DNA of 64,000 nucleotides from an uncultured Clostridium sp. (GTDB lineage: Bacteria; Bacillota; Clostridia; Lachnospirales; Lachnospiraceae). Below the pieces are notes generated by a model, which did no database searches, had not been told where the DNA came from, and saw only the letters and a list, made by a program, of their open reading frames with translations. Shown piece after piece: positions 35,906-44,240 of the stretch (its first letter is position 1; each line of letters starts with the position of its first letter). Both the position numbers and the translations under genes were made by a program. The DNA lies in the NCBI GenBank assembly GCA_900547035.1, contig URFM01000012.1, positions 1 through 64,000 of the forward strand, written 5' to 3'.

Positions 35906-36194
35906 AATTTTCTCCTCGCCTTTCCTCGCGTTTTGCTCCAGATTTATCTTCCGGATAAGCTTCTTACATTATAACAACAATAGGGTAGTTTTTTCCATAG
36001 TTTTCTTATAAAAATTATTCCATTTTTCAAAAAAAACATGCTCTTTTCGCAAAAAATATGCTATGATTTTTTTAGAACCCGCTGCACCAGCTGCAGCTGT
36101 GACGGTTCGGGACGGCACATCTTCTTGCTCGGCCGCGAGACGGACAAAAGCTGGGATGTCCATTTTATATAAAGGAAAGGATCGCTGTATCGCA

Positions 36195-37154
36195 ATGATA
36201 AATTTTCTGAATTTGGAATACTTTCTGATTGCCGCGGAGGAACTGAATTTTACGAAAGCGGCAAAACGGCTTTATATTTCTCAGCAGTCCCTCAGCAACC
36301 ATATTTCCAATATGGAAAAGGAATTTGACATTATCCTGTTTAATCGGACCTCTCCCCTGACTCTCACCTACGCAGGCCAGGTATTGAAAGAACGGGCCCG
36401 GGAAATGCTGGATCTGAGAGACGAAACCTACCGGGAAATCCGGGATATTAAGGATTTCTCCACCGGACAGCTGGCCATCGGTGTATCCCACACCAGAGGC
36501 CGTGTGATTCTCCCGGAAATTCTGCCTTACTACCAGGCCCTTTATCCCGGAATCGAGCTAAAATTAGCAGAAGGCAACTCCCAGGAGTTGGCCGCCGATC
36601 TCCTCCATGGAGAGATCGATCTGATTATCGACCTCCTGCCCCTGTCTGTGGAAAATGTAGAAACCGTTCCCATCTGTAAGGAGGAAATCCTTCTGGTAGT
36701 GCCGGACGAGGTATTGAGCACTGCTTTTCCTGGCAGACTGGATGAAATACGAAAACGGCTGTCACAATCCGTAGACTTAAAGCTCCTGGAACACTGTCCC
36801 TTTATTTTACTGAAACCCGGCAACCGGGTACGTTCCATCGCCGACGAGATTCTCACCGACGTCCAAATCGACCCAAATATCGTGCTGGAGACGGAAAATA
36901 TCGAAACCGCTCTGGCCTTGAGCCGCCACGGCATGGGAATCACATTTTATCCGAAAATGTTTATGAAAGAGGAGATCCCTACAGCCGCCCAGAAGGAACT
37001 ATTTATAAAAAAATATCATTTAAATCTATACTCCCTTAATTATGACCGTGCCCATGGAGTTTTGGGAATCGGCTATCATAAAAGCCATTACATCTCCAGA
37101 GCCACCAAGGAATTTATCCGCATCGCAAAGGAAAAAATTCATTATAATGAATAG
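36195..37154 (+). CDS. LysR-family regulator
   Basis: A 319-residue LysR protein. The winged helix is ELNFTKAAKRLYISQQSLS (18-36) and the effector domain is complete. The ATG chosen matches the usual start 'MINFLNLEYFL'; the frame is open upstream but that part (rich in Ala, Arg) is unlike LysR. The ribosome site is weak: AAAGGA lies 13 bases away. There is no divergent partner next to it other than the S1 gene; a strong terminator follows. Confidence 0.87.
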   Translation: MINFLNLEYFLIAAEELNFTKAAKRLYISQQSLSNHISNMEKEFDIILFNRTSPLTLTYAGQVLKERAREMLDLRDETYREIRDIKDFSTGQLAIGVSHTRGRVILPEILPYYQALYPGIELKLAEGNSQELAADLLHGEIDLIIDLLPLSVENVETVPICKEEILLVVPDEVLSTAFPGRLDEIRKRLSQSVDLKLLEHCPFILLKPGNRVRSIADEILTDVQIDPNIVLETENIETALALSRHGMGITFYPKMFMKEEIPTAAQKELFIKKYHLNLYSLNYDRAHGVLGIGYHKSHYISRATKEFIRIAKEKIHYNE

Positions 37155-37159
37155 ACAGA

Positions 37160-37185
37160 AGAGGTCTTGACAAGACCTCTTTTTT
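37160..37185 (+). terminator. Rho-independent terminator after the LysR gene
   Basis: GAGGTCTT-GAC-AAGACCTC, an 8-bp stem with a three-base loop, followed by six T. It lies six bases after the stop codon. Confidence 0.88.
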
Positions 37186-37202
37186 CGATTATAATTTCAG
37201 TA

Positions 37203-37225
37203 AATAGTAACTATTATCATTATTA
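37203..37225 (+). promoter_or_regulatory. PerR/Fur-type box in front of the Fur-family gene
   Basis: Two overlapping symmetrical elements precede the gene: AATAGT-A-ACTATT (37203-37215) and CTATTATCATTATTA (37211-37225). The second matches the PerR consensus TTATAATNATTATAA at 12 of 15 positions, counting N as a match. It overlaps the ribosome site region, which fits autorepression. Confidence 0.6.
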
Positions 37226-37239
37226 CGAAAGGAGCCGCC

Positions 37240-37671
37240 ATGAAAACGCTCAAGTATAGCCGTCAGCGGGAATCCATCAAAGCCTGTCTGATGAATCGTC
37301 ATGACCATCCGACGGCAGACGCCCTATACGCCAGCATCCGTGAAGAATATCCCAATATCAGCCTGGGTACGGTTTACCGAAACTTAAACCTCCTGGTGGA
37401 AACGGGAGAAATTCAGCGGCTGACCTGCGGCGATGGGGCTGACCATTATGATGGGGTCGCCGTCCCCCACTATCATTTTATGTGCAGACAATGCCGCCAG
37501 GTTTTCGATGTCCCCATGGAAATCCTGGACTCATTAAACCGAACCGCTCAGGTTCACGCCCCCGGCATTGTGGACAGTCACTCAATCCTCTTTTTCGGAA
37601 AATGCAACCAATGCTTAGAAAAAGAAAATTTAGAAAAAAACATTGAAAAAGGGATTGACAAGAGTGCCTGA
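37240..37671 (+). CDS. perR: Fur-family regulator, PerR-like
   Basis: A 143-residue protein. The winged helix is HPTADALYASIREEYPNISLGTVYRNLNLL (given in part: ISLGTVYRNLN, 41-51), followed by HYHFMCRQCRQVFDV with the first Cys pair (CRQC) and a second pair CNQC near residue 125, the structural zinc site. Metal ligands of the sensing site include His in DHYDG and HYHF. It sits directly upstream of a reverse rubrerythrin with its own PerR-type box, so a peroxide-sensing role is likely. Confidence 0.87.
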   Translation: MKTLKYSRQRESIKACLMNRHDHPTADALYASIREEYPNISLGTVYRNLNLLVETGEIQRLTCGDGADHYDGVAVPHYHFMCRQCRQVFDVPMEILDSLNRTAQVHAPGIVDSHSILFFGKCNQCLEKENLEKNIEKGIDKSA

Positions 37672-37689
37672 ATCATGTATAGTAATAAC

Positions 37690-37702
37690 AGTAATGATTA
37701 CT
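37690..37702 (+). promoter_or_regulatory. PerR-type palindrome upstream of the reverse rubrerythrin
   Basis: AGTAAT-G-ATTACT, with the PerR core TAATNATTA intact. It lies about 50 bases upstream of the start codon and 20 bases after the Fur-family gene. This supports peroxide-inducible expression. Confidence 0.55.
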
Positions 37703-37753
37703 ATTATCAAAACTAATTAACGATTCAAAATAAAAGAAAAGGAGAACACAGCT

Positions 37754-38299
37754 ATGAAAAAATGGGTTTGTACTGTATGTGGTTATGTTTACGAGGGAGA
37801 GAATCCGCCGGAGAAATGTCCTCAGTGCGGCGTTCCCGCTTCCAAGTTTAAAGAGCAGAAGGCTGACGAGCTGGCTTGGGCCTGCGAGCATGAGGTAGGA
37901 GTTGCTCAGGGTTCTCCCGAGGATATTATGGCTGACCTGCGCGCGAACTTTGAGGGCGAGTGCTCCGAGGTTGGTATGTATCTGGCGATGTCCCGTGTTG
38001 CTTACAGAGAGGGATATCCCGAGATCGGCGAGTACTGGAGAAGAGCTGCTTTTGAGGAAGCAGAGCATGCCGCTAAGTTCGCTGAGCTGCTGGGCGAGGT
38101 TGTAACCGACAGCACCAAGAAGAACCTGGAGATGAGAGTTGCCGCTGAGAACGGCGCTACCGCCGGCAAGTTTGATCTGGCCAAGAGAGCAAAGGCTCTG
38201 AACCTGGATGCAATCCATGACACCGTCCATGAAATGGCTAAGGACGAGGCAAGACACGGCCGTGCATTCGAGGGTCTGTTAAAGAGATACTTTGGCTAA
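37754..38299 (+). CDS. Reverse rubrerythrin (N-terminal rubredoxin domain)
   Basis: A 181-residue protein in which the rubredoxin-type iron site comes first ([10 protein letters not shown] and CPQCGVP, 6-27) and the four-helix di-iron domain follows ([49 protein letters not shown]). This is the domain order of clostridial reverse rubrerythrins, NADH-dependent peroxidases. Start ATG follows AAGGAGAACACAGCT. It is placed under the PerR-like regulator encoded just upstream. Confidence 0.93.
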   Translation: MKKWVCTVCGYVYEGENPPEKCPQCGVPASKFKEQKADELAWACEHEVGVAQGSPEDIMADLRANFEGECSEVGMYLAMSRVAYREGYPEIGEYWRRAAFEEAEHAAKFAELLGEVVTDSTKKNLEMRVAAENGATAGKFDLAKRAKALNLDAIHDTVHEMAKDEARHGRAFEGLLKRYFG

Positions 38300-38328
38300 G
38301 CTACAAGCCATGCAAGGCTAAAATAAAT

Positions 38329-38381
38329 ATGGCACCGGGAAAGAAGCGCTTGCGGTTCTGGCCCGGTGCCATGTTTGTTTT
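38329..38381 (+). terminator. Rho-independent terminator of the reverse rubrerythrin gene
   Basis: ATGGCACCGGG (38329-38339) pairs perfectly with CCCGGTGCCAT (38362-38372), followed by GTTTGTTTT. It lies 30 bases after the stop. Confidence 0.85.
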
Positions 38382-38535
38382 AGCCTTATACGGCGACAGC
38401 CGTCCAGCGAGATGAAGCCGTCAGGCGGAACCTGGCGGGCATGGCTTGCTCTCATCTAGTATCAAATATTACAGTTTTAAGCCCTTCATAAACTGTCCGG
38501 CAAATCGAATCTCGTCCTTCTCTCTGTGTACTTTT

Positions 38536-39318
38536 CTACCTCAGATACCACAAGCCATCGCTGCCTTTTTTATACAATTCGTCAACTGCATCTTCCACTC
38601 TTCTTTCGTGATCTCTTTTTGCTCTGTCTTCCCGCATGTTGCTCAACCATTGACTGGGATTGGCAGCACTAACCGCCACCAGCACGATAGCCACCACAAT
38701 CAGATAGATAACACCTTTTTTTTGACCGTCTGAGAACAGTTCGATATGTTCCGAAGAATACATCGCAAACCACCCGGCCGCAATCAGGATCCCCAGCGAA
38801 AGCCCTCCGGGACGGAGCCCTGCGAAAAAATCCACCATAATAACTCCCGCTGACAAAACACACGGTAGCGCTAAGGTAGCAATCACGTAGGTTTTCAGCT
38901 TTTGGGCGTCCATAAACATGCTCACGTAACCAAACGCCAAACAGATGTACCGTGCGGTATTTAAAAATACGGTTCCCACCATAAAAATATGAAAAGAATT
39001 TAATATCAAAGGAACGACATAGCAGACCGCTGCTACCGCGAATAAAAAGGTGCCGGCGCTTCTGTTATATATAGGCAATTTGTCGTTCACACACACCAAA
39101 ATTGCAGCTATTACGAGTATCGGAGGCACCAGGGCATTGCTCAATACCGGAATACTGGCTAAAATAGAACCGGAGTAACCAACCATCACCAGAATCAGAC
39201 CAATCATAATCTGATAGCTAAAGATTAAATTAGCCAATACGTAACACCATCTGGCAATCTTTCCGGACTGCTTTAAACCAGGCGCCGCCTGATTTTTATT
39301 TTGATTCTGATTACTCAT
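38536..39318 (-). CDS. Polytopic membrane protein of unknown function, last gene of the ABC-2 operon
   Basis: A 260-residue protein with about seven hydrophobic segments between residues 30 and 220 and a charged C-terminal tail (REDRAKRDHERRVEDAVDEL). No family recognised. The ATG chosen has AAGGAGAGGTCGAA upstream. It follows the 29-residue peptide gene by 31 bases and ends the minus-strand unit that also carries the ABC transporter, so it may be part of the same transport or self-protection function. Confidence 0.75.
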   Translation of the reverse strand: MSNQNQNKNQAAPGLKQSGKIARWCYVLANLIFSYQIMIGLILVMVGYSGSILASIPVLSNALVPPILVIAAILVCVNDKLPIYNRSAGTFLFAVAAVCYVVPLILNSFHIFMVGTVFLNTARYICLAFGYVSMFMDAQKLKTYVIATLALPCVLSAGVIMVDFFAGLRPGGLSLGILIAAGWFAMYSSEHIELFSDGQKKGVIYLIVVAIVLVAVSAANPSQWLSNMREDRAKRDHERRVEDAVDELYKKGSDGLWYLR

Positions 39319-39348
39319 TTCGACCTCTCCTTTCCAATCCAATAACGG

Positions 39349-39438
39349 TTATAAAAAACTGATCATAACCCCTACGGCAAAAATCGCCAGGACAATATGC
39401 AAAAAATCTCCCATTCCTTTCGGATCTTTTATACTCAC
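39349..39438 (-). CDS. 29-residue putative membrane peptide
   Basis: Short open frame: GTG start with AAAGGAG seven bases upstream, reading VSIKDPKGMGDFLHIVLAIF and ending AVGVMISFL before TAA. One membrane helix of about 18 residues occupies the C-terminal two-thirds. It lies between the PH-like protein and the 260-residue membrane protein, 13 bases from the former. Good ribosome site and operon position argue that it is real; function is unknown. Confidence 0.5.
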   Translation of the reverse strand: MSIKDPKGMGDFLHIVLAIFAVGVMISFL

Positions 39439-39451
39439 CCTTCCACTCCTT

Positions 39452-39772
39452 TCAGCGAAAATAAAGCCGCTGCGTTTCAATCCACTCTTTCATCTGCTCC
39501 GCCTGTTTATTTTTTGTAAAACGAAAGATGACGCAACCGTCGTCTTTCATTGCCGACACGATGTGAAAGGACCTGCCTTTTTCCTCTGTCACAATACGGA
39601 GATATCCGTTAATCAGAGATCCGTAAACTACCTCCACTCTTTTAATATCGCCATAAGATACCTGTACCTGACTGTTTTTATGAAAGGCATTTGCCAGAAA
39701 ACCCTCTCTCAAAATGATCAGATGCCGGTCATAAAGAACAATGGTCCCATTCAATCCTTTGAACTGCCTCAT
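39452..39772 (-). CDS. Small PH-like (DUF4429-like) protein
   Basis: A 106-residue beta-rich protein beginning MRQFKGLNGTIVLYDRHLII and ending with a helix (KQAEQMKEWIETQRLYF), the order of a PH-like fold. The match to DUF4429 is from overall pattern only. There is no membrane segment. It lies 27 bases from the ABC permease gene and 13 from a 29-residue membrane peptide in the same operon. Confidence 0.65.
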   Translation of the reverse strand: MRQFKGLNGTIVLYDRHLIILREGFLANAFHKNSQVQVSYGDIKRVEVVYGSLINGYLRIVTEEKGRSFHIVSAMKDDGCVIFRFTKNKQAEQMKEWIETQRLYFR

Positions 39773-39799
39773 ATCGTTTCAATCCGCTCCCATTGCTTT

Positions 39800-40600
39800 T
39801 TAATTTCGGAACCGCTTCACGCTCCCCACAGCCAGCCAGTCCATCAGAAGCTGAAGAAACAGCAGGCCAAGCGCCGGAATGGCAAGATCCTGCCAACTGC
39901 TGGAAGAACGGTATGCAAAGGTCAATACATATGTTGGGAGAAATTTTCCAAAGGGAAACATGGCCAGCACATCCGGACCGGCCGTCACCGCGGCCAGAAT
40001 GGCAATCACCAGGGAAGCCTGATTTTTGCAGAGGACAGACAGGGCGATCACCAGATTCAGAATGGAAAAAACGGCATATGCCAGAACCGCTCCGTTCGCA
40101 GCCGCGTGAATCTGCCGGAAATTATTGCTCAGCACCAGGCTTCCCACCGTATAATATAAATTGTACATGATAAAAACCGGTATGCTGGCCCCAAGCCCAT
40201 AGATTAGAATCTTGGAGACCAGAAGGGTCTGCGGACGGTATCCCGCTTCCAGCGCCAGAATCCATTTTCCTGTCCGCCTCTCTTCTCTGAGCAACGGAGC
40301 ACACATGAACAACACAACGGGGGTAAAAAACACCCCTACATCGGATGACCAAATCCCAATATTTTCTTTCATAGTCGGCGGAAAAAGCTTGGCCAACACG
40401 GCCTGAAGTTGTTCTCCGCCTTCCGTCATGTCTGGTACCTGACGCGCCAGCTGGTCTGCCAAAACCGGAAGAATGACAGAGCTGATTAAAACCATGGCGC
40501 TGATTAAAATCAGCACCGACGAAAACGCTGCGCCGCGCTTTTTTCGGATAAACTCTATGCTGTCCTTTTTCATGCAGCACCACAACTGCTTCACCTGCAT
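39800..40600 (-). CDS. ABC-2 type permease
   Basis: A 266-residue membrane protein with about six helices and a cytoplasmic N-terminus (MKKDSIEFIRKKRGAAFSS). The PLLREERRTGKWILAL loop after the second helix is typical of ABC-2 permeases. Its start overlaps the end of the ATPase gene by ten bases. It should form the membrane part of an efflux or self-resistance transporter. Confidence 0.87.
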   Translation of the reverse strand: MQVKQLWCCMKKDSIEFIRKKRGAAFSSVLILISAMVLISSVILPVLADQLARQVPDMTEGGEQLQAVLAKLFPPTMKENIGIWSSDVGVFFTPVVLFMCAPLLREERRTGKWILALEAGYRPQTLLVSKILIYGLGASIPVFIMYNLYYTVGSLVLSNNFRQIHAAANGAVLAYAVFSILNLVIALSVLCKNQASLVIAILAAVTAGPDVLAMFPFGKFLPTYVLTFAYRSSSSWQDLAIPALGLLFLQLLMDWLAVGSVKRFRN

Positions 40601-41451
40601 ACCTCCTGAAAAATCTCGTCGAGGGAACGGCGTTTGTTCCGAATCGCCCGGATTCTGGCCGGAAGCCTCAGGAGATATTCCAGCAGGTACTTCTGATCGC
40701 TCGTCTTAAATACATAAGTTCCTCCGTCCATCTCCTCAATAGCCAGCTTTTCTTTCTCATAATCCGGCAGTCTAACTCCAGGCTCAAAGGTAATCTCCCA
40801 TCGGTTTTGTTCTCCTTCTTCCAGCTCCCGAACGTCCAGCTCTTTTTGAATCCTCCCCTTGTGGAGAAACCCCACCCGGTCGCATACCCGTTCCATATCC
40901 GCTAAAATATGTGTTGACAAAATGATGCATTTTCCTCTTCCCTTCAAGACCTTAAGCAGCTCCATCAGTTCATGCCTTCCTTCCGGATCAAGAGCTGACG
41001 TAGGTTCATCCAAAAGCAGCACCGTCGGATCACTGACAAGGGCTGCCGCAATTCCCAAGCGCTGTTTCATTCCTCTTGACATTGAATGAATCTTTTCCTT
41101 TCCCGTCAGGCCGGCCAGCTTCAAGAGTTCATTCCTCCGCTCACAGGCCGCCTTGTTCCTTCGGTTCATCAACAGAAAATCCATGTATTCTCTTGTGGAA
41201 AGATAATCAAAAAAGGCTGGAATATCCGGCAGGTATCCAATCCTGGCTGCCCCCGCCCGAGCCGTACCGTCCACCTGGCATTCCCCCGAATCAGCTTTCG
41301 CAAGCCCTGCCACAATGGTGAGCAACGTCGTTTTTCCTGCTCCGTTTTTGCCAATCAGGCCATATATCTGCCCTTTCTTTACTGAAAATGAAACCTCCCG
41401 CAATACCGGACGGCCTCCAAAGGACTTGCTGATGTCTCTAATTTCCAGCAT
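40591..41451 (-). CDS. ABC transporter ATP-binding protein (ABC-2 partner)
   Basis: A 286-residue ATPase of the CcmA/drug-export type: Walker A GKNGAGKTT (33-41), signature MSRGMKQR, Walker [16 protein letters not shown] and H-loop STHILADM. The last 80 residues form the accessory domain seen in this family. It works with the permease overlapping it. Gene order ATPase-permease with small membrane proteins is common in antimicrobial export or immunity operons; that role is inferred. Confidence 0.92.
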   Translation of the reverse strand: MLEIRDISKSFGGRPVLREVSFSVKKGQIYGLIGKNGAGKTTLLTIVAGLAKADSGECQVDGTARAGAARIGYLPDIPAFFDYLSTREYMDFLLMNRRNKAACERRNELLKLAGLTGKEKIHSMSRGMKQRLGIAAALVSDPTVLLLDEPTSALDPEGRHELMELLKVLKGRGKCIILSTHILADMERVCDRVGFLHKGRIQKELDVRELEEGEQNRWEITFEPGVRLPDYEKEKLAIEEMDGGTYVFKTSDQKYLLEYLLRLPARIRAIRNKRRSLDEIFQEVCR

Positions 41452-41458
41452 ATTCTCT

Positions 41459-41854
41459 CTATCTGTTCTCCTTCCATTTTTTCCAGATGTTCAGTGCGGC
41501 CCAGTACGTCATTCCGCCTGCCGTATAGCAGGCCAAATCCCATGGATCTGTCACCGAGGACGGCTTAAAGACCGGCGCAAGGAATTCCCATATTACACCG
41601 GCACAGAGACTGACGGTCAAAATCTGCGGCCATTTTTCCAACTCCCGGTTAATTGAAATCAGCAGGAGATTTATATACGAAAGGAAAAGAAGGGGACAAA
41701 TGAGATCGTTCAGATAACACACCAAAAAGAACCTCACCGCCCCGTGAAAACTCTTTTTTAGCACCAAATTGTTCAAGACATAGAGGACTGCTACAAGGAC
41801 AATCAGCAGCAGATTCAACGGGCGTTTCTTGATGCTCTCCCCAAATTGCCCCAT
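41459..41854 (-). CDS. Small membrane protein, VanZ-like by pattern
   Basis: A 131-residue protein with three to four helices. The sequence VIWEFLAPVFKPSSVTDPWD near residues 87-106, followed by LACYTAGGMTYW, resembles the end of VanZ-like domains. The ribosome site is AGGGATGAG-like and weak. It lies seven bases upstream of the ABC ATPase gene and belongs to that operon. Confidence 0.65.
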   Translation of the reverse strand: MGQFGESIKKRPLNLLLIVLVAVLYVLNNLVLKKSFHGAVRFFLVCYLNDLICPLLFLSYINLLLISINRELEKWPQILTVSLCAGVIWEFLAPVFKPSSVTDPWDLACYTAGGMTYWAALNIWKKWKENR

Positions 41855-41916
41855 CTCTCATCCCTCCACAAAACTTGAAAAGCACTGCCAGACTTTTCGC
41901 CCAACAGCGCTGTTCT

Positions 41917-41979
41917 TTATAAAACCATCAAAATTAATGCAGCTACAATAATGGCGCCGACTATTCCCCAAAAGCTCAT
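41917..41979 (-). CDS. 20-residue putative membrane peptide, first gene of the ABC-2 operon
   Basis: Open frame MSFWGIVGAIIVAALILMVL then TAA, with AGGGAG five bases before the ATG. It is a single hydrophobic helix with no charged residue. It is the first possible gene downstream of the shared upstream element at 42027-42064. Either a small structural or regulatory peptide, or a leader; coding is supported by the ribosome site and position only. Confidence 0.42.
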   Translation of the reverse strand: MSFWGIVGAIIVAALILMVL

Positions 41980-42026
41980 ATTAACTCCCTATTTTTATAT
42001 TTTTCTTGATCTTTTAATAAATATCT

Positions 42027-42064
42027 CTCCATTAACATGCAATGCGCAGAGTGCATAGTACTTG
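42027..42064 (-). promoter_or_regulatory. Upstream element, copy A (ABC-2 operon)
   Basis: Read on the minus strand it runs CAAGTACTATGCACTCTGCG followed by CATTGCATGTTAATGGAG. It is nearly identical to copy B upstream of the lipoprotein gene at 43283-43318. A short inverted repeat (ATGCGC/GTGCAT) lies inside. TTGACA lies next to it (minus strand, near 42072-42077). It is likely a binding site for one regulator that controls both units. Confidence 0.55.
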
Positions 42065-42091
42065 AAAGTCCTGTCAAATTTCCATGGGGCA

Positions 42092-43195
42092 TCATCGCAG
42101 CACATATTCATACGCCTCATCGCCCAATTGCAGTGTAACCAAAATGGATTTTCCTGATGTGTCTACTTCTACCGGGCATTCTACCAGAGAATGGGTCTTA
42201 CAGGTCTCAAGAGGAGTAGCCGCTACATAGCTCCCCACCCAGTCAAAATTATTCCCTGTGTCTACTACTGTAAAACCGCTGTATGGATACTGACCGTCAT
42301 ATAATACGGAAGCGGTATAAAGTTCTTCGATACGGATGTCGCGCTGCATGATATTTTTTACATTCGCAGCCACATCCACATATACTTTTCCGCTTTCTGC
42401 CGGATAACTCATATATGCGCTGCTGGTGTCAGAAGGAAGCACCTCGTAAGATAATGCTACTCCTGTCAGCGTAAATTCATATTCATCTGTAGAAATAGTA
42501 TCTCCGATTGCAATTGGCAGTGCGGCCGCTTCTGTGCTTTCCTCAACAGATTCAGGTGTCCCGGCGGCTTCTGTTTGTCCTCCTTCACCTGTCCCCTGCG
42601 TATTCCCCAAGGCCTCCGGAATTGAGAAGCTTACCTCCAGGGACACATTGCCCGATTCCAGTTCCTCCACGCCGCTGAAGTCTCCTTCTAAGCCATACAG
42701 TTCATCCAGAGATTCCAGAGCCGTATGTTCCGGTTTTGTATCTCTGGCGACCCGGAAACTGTAATTTGCGGACTTGCCCGGAGCCGGGTTGATGCTTCCA
42801 TCCTGCATGGATACATACAGTTCTTCTCCATCTAAGTAAAAGCCATCCGGGTTCAGGAAAAATTCATGGTCCGTCTTATTAGTCGCTTTGATCGTAATAG
42901 ACTTCTCATTCTGCTCCCCTTCGCTCCAATTGACATCCTCCGCATAAAAATTGACCAGCTCGATCGTCAAAATGTCGTTATCTACCAATGTCACATTTTC
43001 GAAAGAAATAAGATCCTCATCTTCCGCCTCTGTTTCCTCCGCTGATTCTGTCTGCGTCTCGCTCTCCGCTTCCTGGCCGGATTCCTCTGCTGCCGTCTCT
43101 GTAGTTTCTGAAACCGCTGTTGATTCCTGGCCGCCGCAGGCTGCCAAAGACAGCATAACCGCCGATGCCACTGCCGCTGTAAAAAATTTTCTCAT
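42092..43195 (-). CDS. Lipoprotein with two Ig-like/DUF-type domains
   Basis: A 367-residue protein with a signal peptide and lipobox (LSLAACGG, Cys near 20), a Ser/Thr/Glu-rich linker of about 45 residues, then two similar-looking beta domains joined by a second low-complexity linker (TEAAGTPESVEESTEAAA). The C-terminal domain resembles DUF4352/DUF5067-type domains found in Clostridia surface lipoproteins. The ATG used is preceded by GGAGGAG. It forms its own unit but shares an upstream element with the ABC-2 operon, so they are probably expressed together. Confidence 0.8.
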   Translation of the reverse strand: MRKFFTAAVASAVMLSLAACGGQESTAVSETTETAAEESGQEAESETQTESAEETEAEDEDLISFENVTLVDNDILTIELVNFYAEDVNWSEGEQNEKSITIKATNKTDHEFFLNPDGFYLDGEELYVSMQDGSINPAPGKSANYSFRVARDTKPEHTALESLDELYGLEGDFSGVEELESGNVSLEVSFSIPEALGNTQGTGEGGQTEAAGTPESVEESTEAAALPIAIGDTISTDEYEFTLTGVALSYEVLPSDTSSAYMSYPAESGKVYVDVAANVKNIMQRDIRIEELYTASVLYDGQYPYSGFTVVDTGNNFDWVGSYVAATPLETCKTHSLVECPVEVDTSGKSILVTLQLGDEAYEYVLR

Positions 43196-43282
43196 ACGTG
43201 TTTTTCTCCTCCTTCTTTTGTTGTTTCCCACATCTTGGCAATTATGGAAAACTCTCTATCAAAGAATAATTGTATTGATGCG

Positions 43283-43318
43283 CTCCATAAAATACAATGC
43301 GCTGACTGCATAGTCTTG
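43283..43318 (-). promoter_or_regulatory. Upstream element, copy B (lipoprotein gene)
   Basis: Minus strand: CAAGACTATGCAGTCAGCG followed by CATTGTATTTTATGGAG. It differs from copy A at a handful of positions, including two single-base gaps. It lies about 90 bases upstream of the lipoprotein start codon. Confidence 0.55.
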
Positions 43319-43378
43319 GACAATAACGGGCTGATGTCAGAAATCTCCCCAAAAGCCAAAAGAAAAAACGATTTTGAG

Positions 43379-43407
43379 TTGATTTTTTTCAGAAAATTCG
43401 ATACAAT
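43379..43407 (+). promoter_or_regulatory. Promoter of the rubrerythrin gene
   Basis: TTGATT (43379-43384) and TACAAT (43402-43407) separated by 17 bases, about 60 bases upstream of the start codon. Confidence 0.6.
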
Positions 43408-43465
43408 CAAGATATGGAACCAGAAAACAATTTAATTTTACAAAAGAAAGGTGAGGTAACGACCA

Positions 43466-44011
43466 ATGTCCAAATACGCAGGAACCAAGACCGAAAAAAA
43501 TCTTCAGGAGGCATTTGCCGGCGAATCTCAGGCTCGCAATAAGTACACCTATTACGCTTCCGTTGCCAAGAAAGCCGGATATGAGCAGATGGCTGCTCTC
43601 TATCTGGAGACCGCGGACCAGGAGAAGGAGCACGCGAAGATGTGGTTTAAGGAGCTTCATGGAGGTGCTGTCAGCAATGACATCGCGGAAAATCTAAAGG
43701 ACGCTGCTGCCGGTGAGAACTTTGAGTGGACCGACATGTACGCTCGTATGGCCAGAGAGGCCAGAGAAGAGGGTTTTGAAGAGCTGGCTGTGAAATTCGA
43801 GCTGGTTGCGCAGGTGGAGGCTGCTCATGAGAAGCGCTACCTGAAGCTTCTGGACAGTCTGAAAAATGACAAGACCTTCAAGGGCGATGCCCCTCTGGGC
43901 TGGAAGTGCAGAAACTGCGGATATATCCACGAGGGACCTGAGGCACCCAATGTTTGTCCCTGCTGCGCTCATCCCAAGGCTTACTTTGAGAGAAAGGTTG
44001 AGAATTACTAA
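43466..44011 (+). CDS. rbr: Rubrerythrin (classical)
   Basis: A 181-residue rubrerythrin. The di-iron domain comes first ([43 protein letters not shown]) and the rubredoxin-type site last ([10 protein letters not shown] and [11 protein letters not shown]). It reduces hydrogen peroxide and protects anaerobes. The start has AAAGGTGAGGTAACGACC upstream. Its own promoter is visible; there is no clear PerR box in it. Confidence 0.96.
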   Translation: MSKYAGTKTEKNLQEAFAGESQARNKYTYYASVAKKAGYEQMAALYLETADQEKEHAKMWFKELHGGAVSNDIAENLKDAAAGENFEWTDMYARMAREAREEGFEELAVKFELVAQVEAAHEKRYLKLLDSLKNDKTFKGDAPLGWKCRNCGYIHEGPEAPNVCPCCAHPKAYFERKVENY

Positions 44012-44073
44012 TTCTCCTTTTTGTACAGAATTTCAGATCTGTTAAAAAATATATTACAATCTCATTAAATCTA

Positions 44074-44103
44074 TTGACAGCTCCTTCTGTTTTTTCATAC
44101 AAT
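44074..44103 (+). promoter_or_regulatory. Promoter upstream of ytvI
   Basis: TTGACA (44074-44079) and TACAAT (44098-44103) with an 18-base spacer. The gap to the ytvI start is about 140 bases and holds no other credible gene. Confidence 0.55.
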
Positions 44104-44240
44104 AGGTTTAAGCTGCCAAATGGGAAATCATGATATACGATACGAGGCATATCCTAGCCGCATCTTTTTCAGAGGGCGGCGGGTTATGCCTTTTTTAATT
44201 GTTATGTATAGATACGCTTTTCCATGGAAAGGAATTCAGT

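Noticed and set aside
43192..43410. 72-residue minus-strand frame covering element B
   Set aside because: It overlaps the lipoprotein leader and the repeat; similarity to copy A is at the DNA level, so a regulatory element explains it better than a protein.
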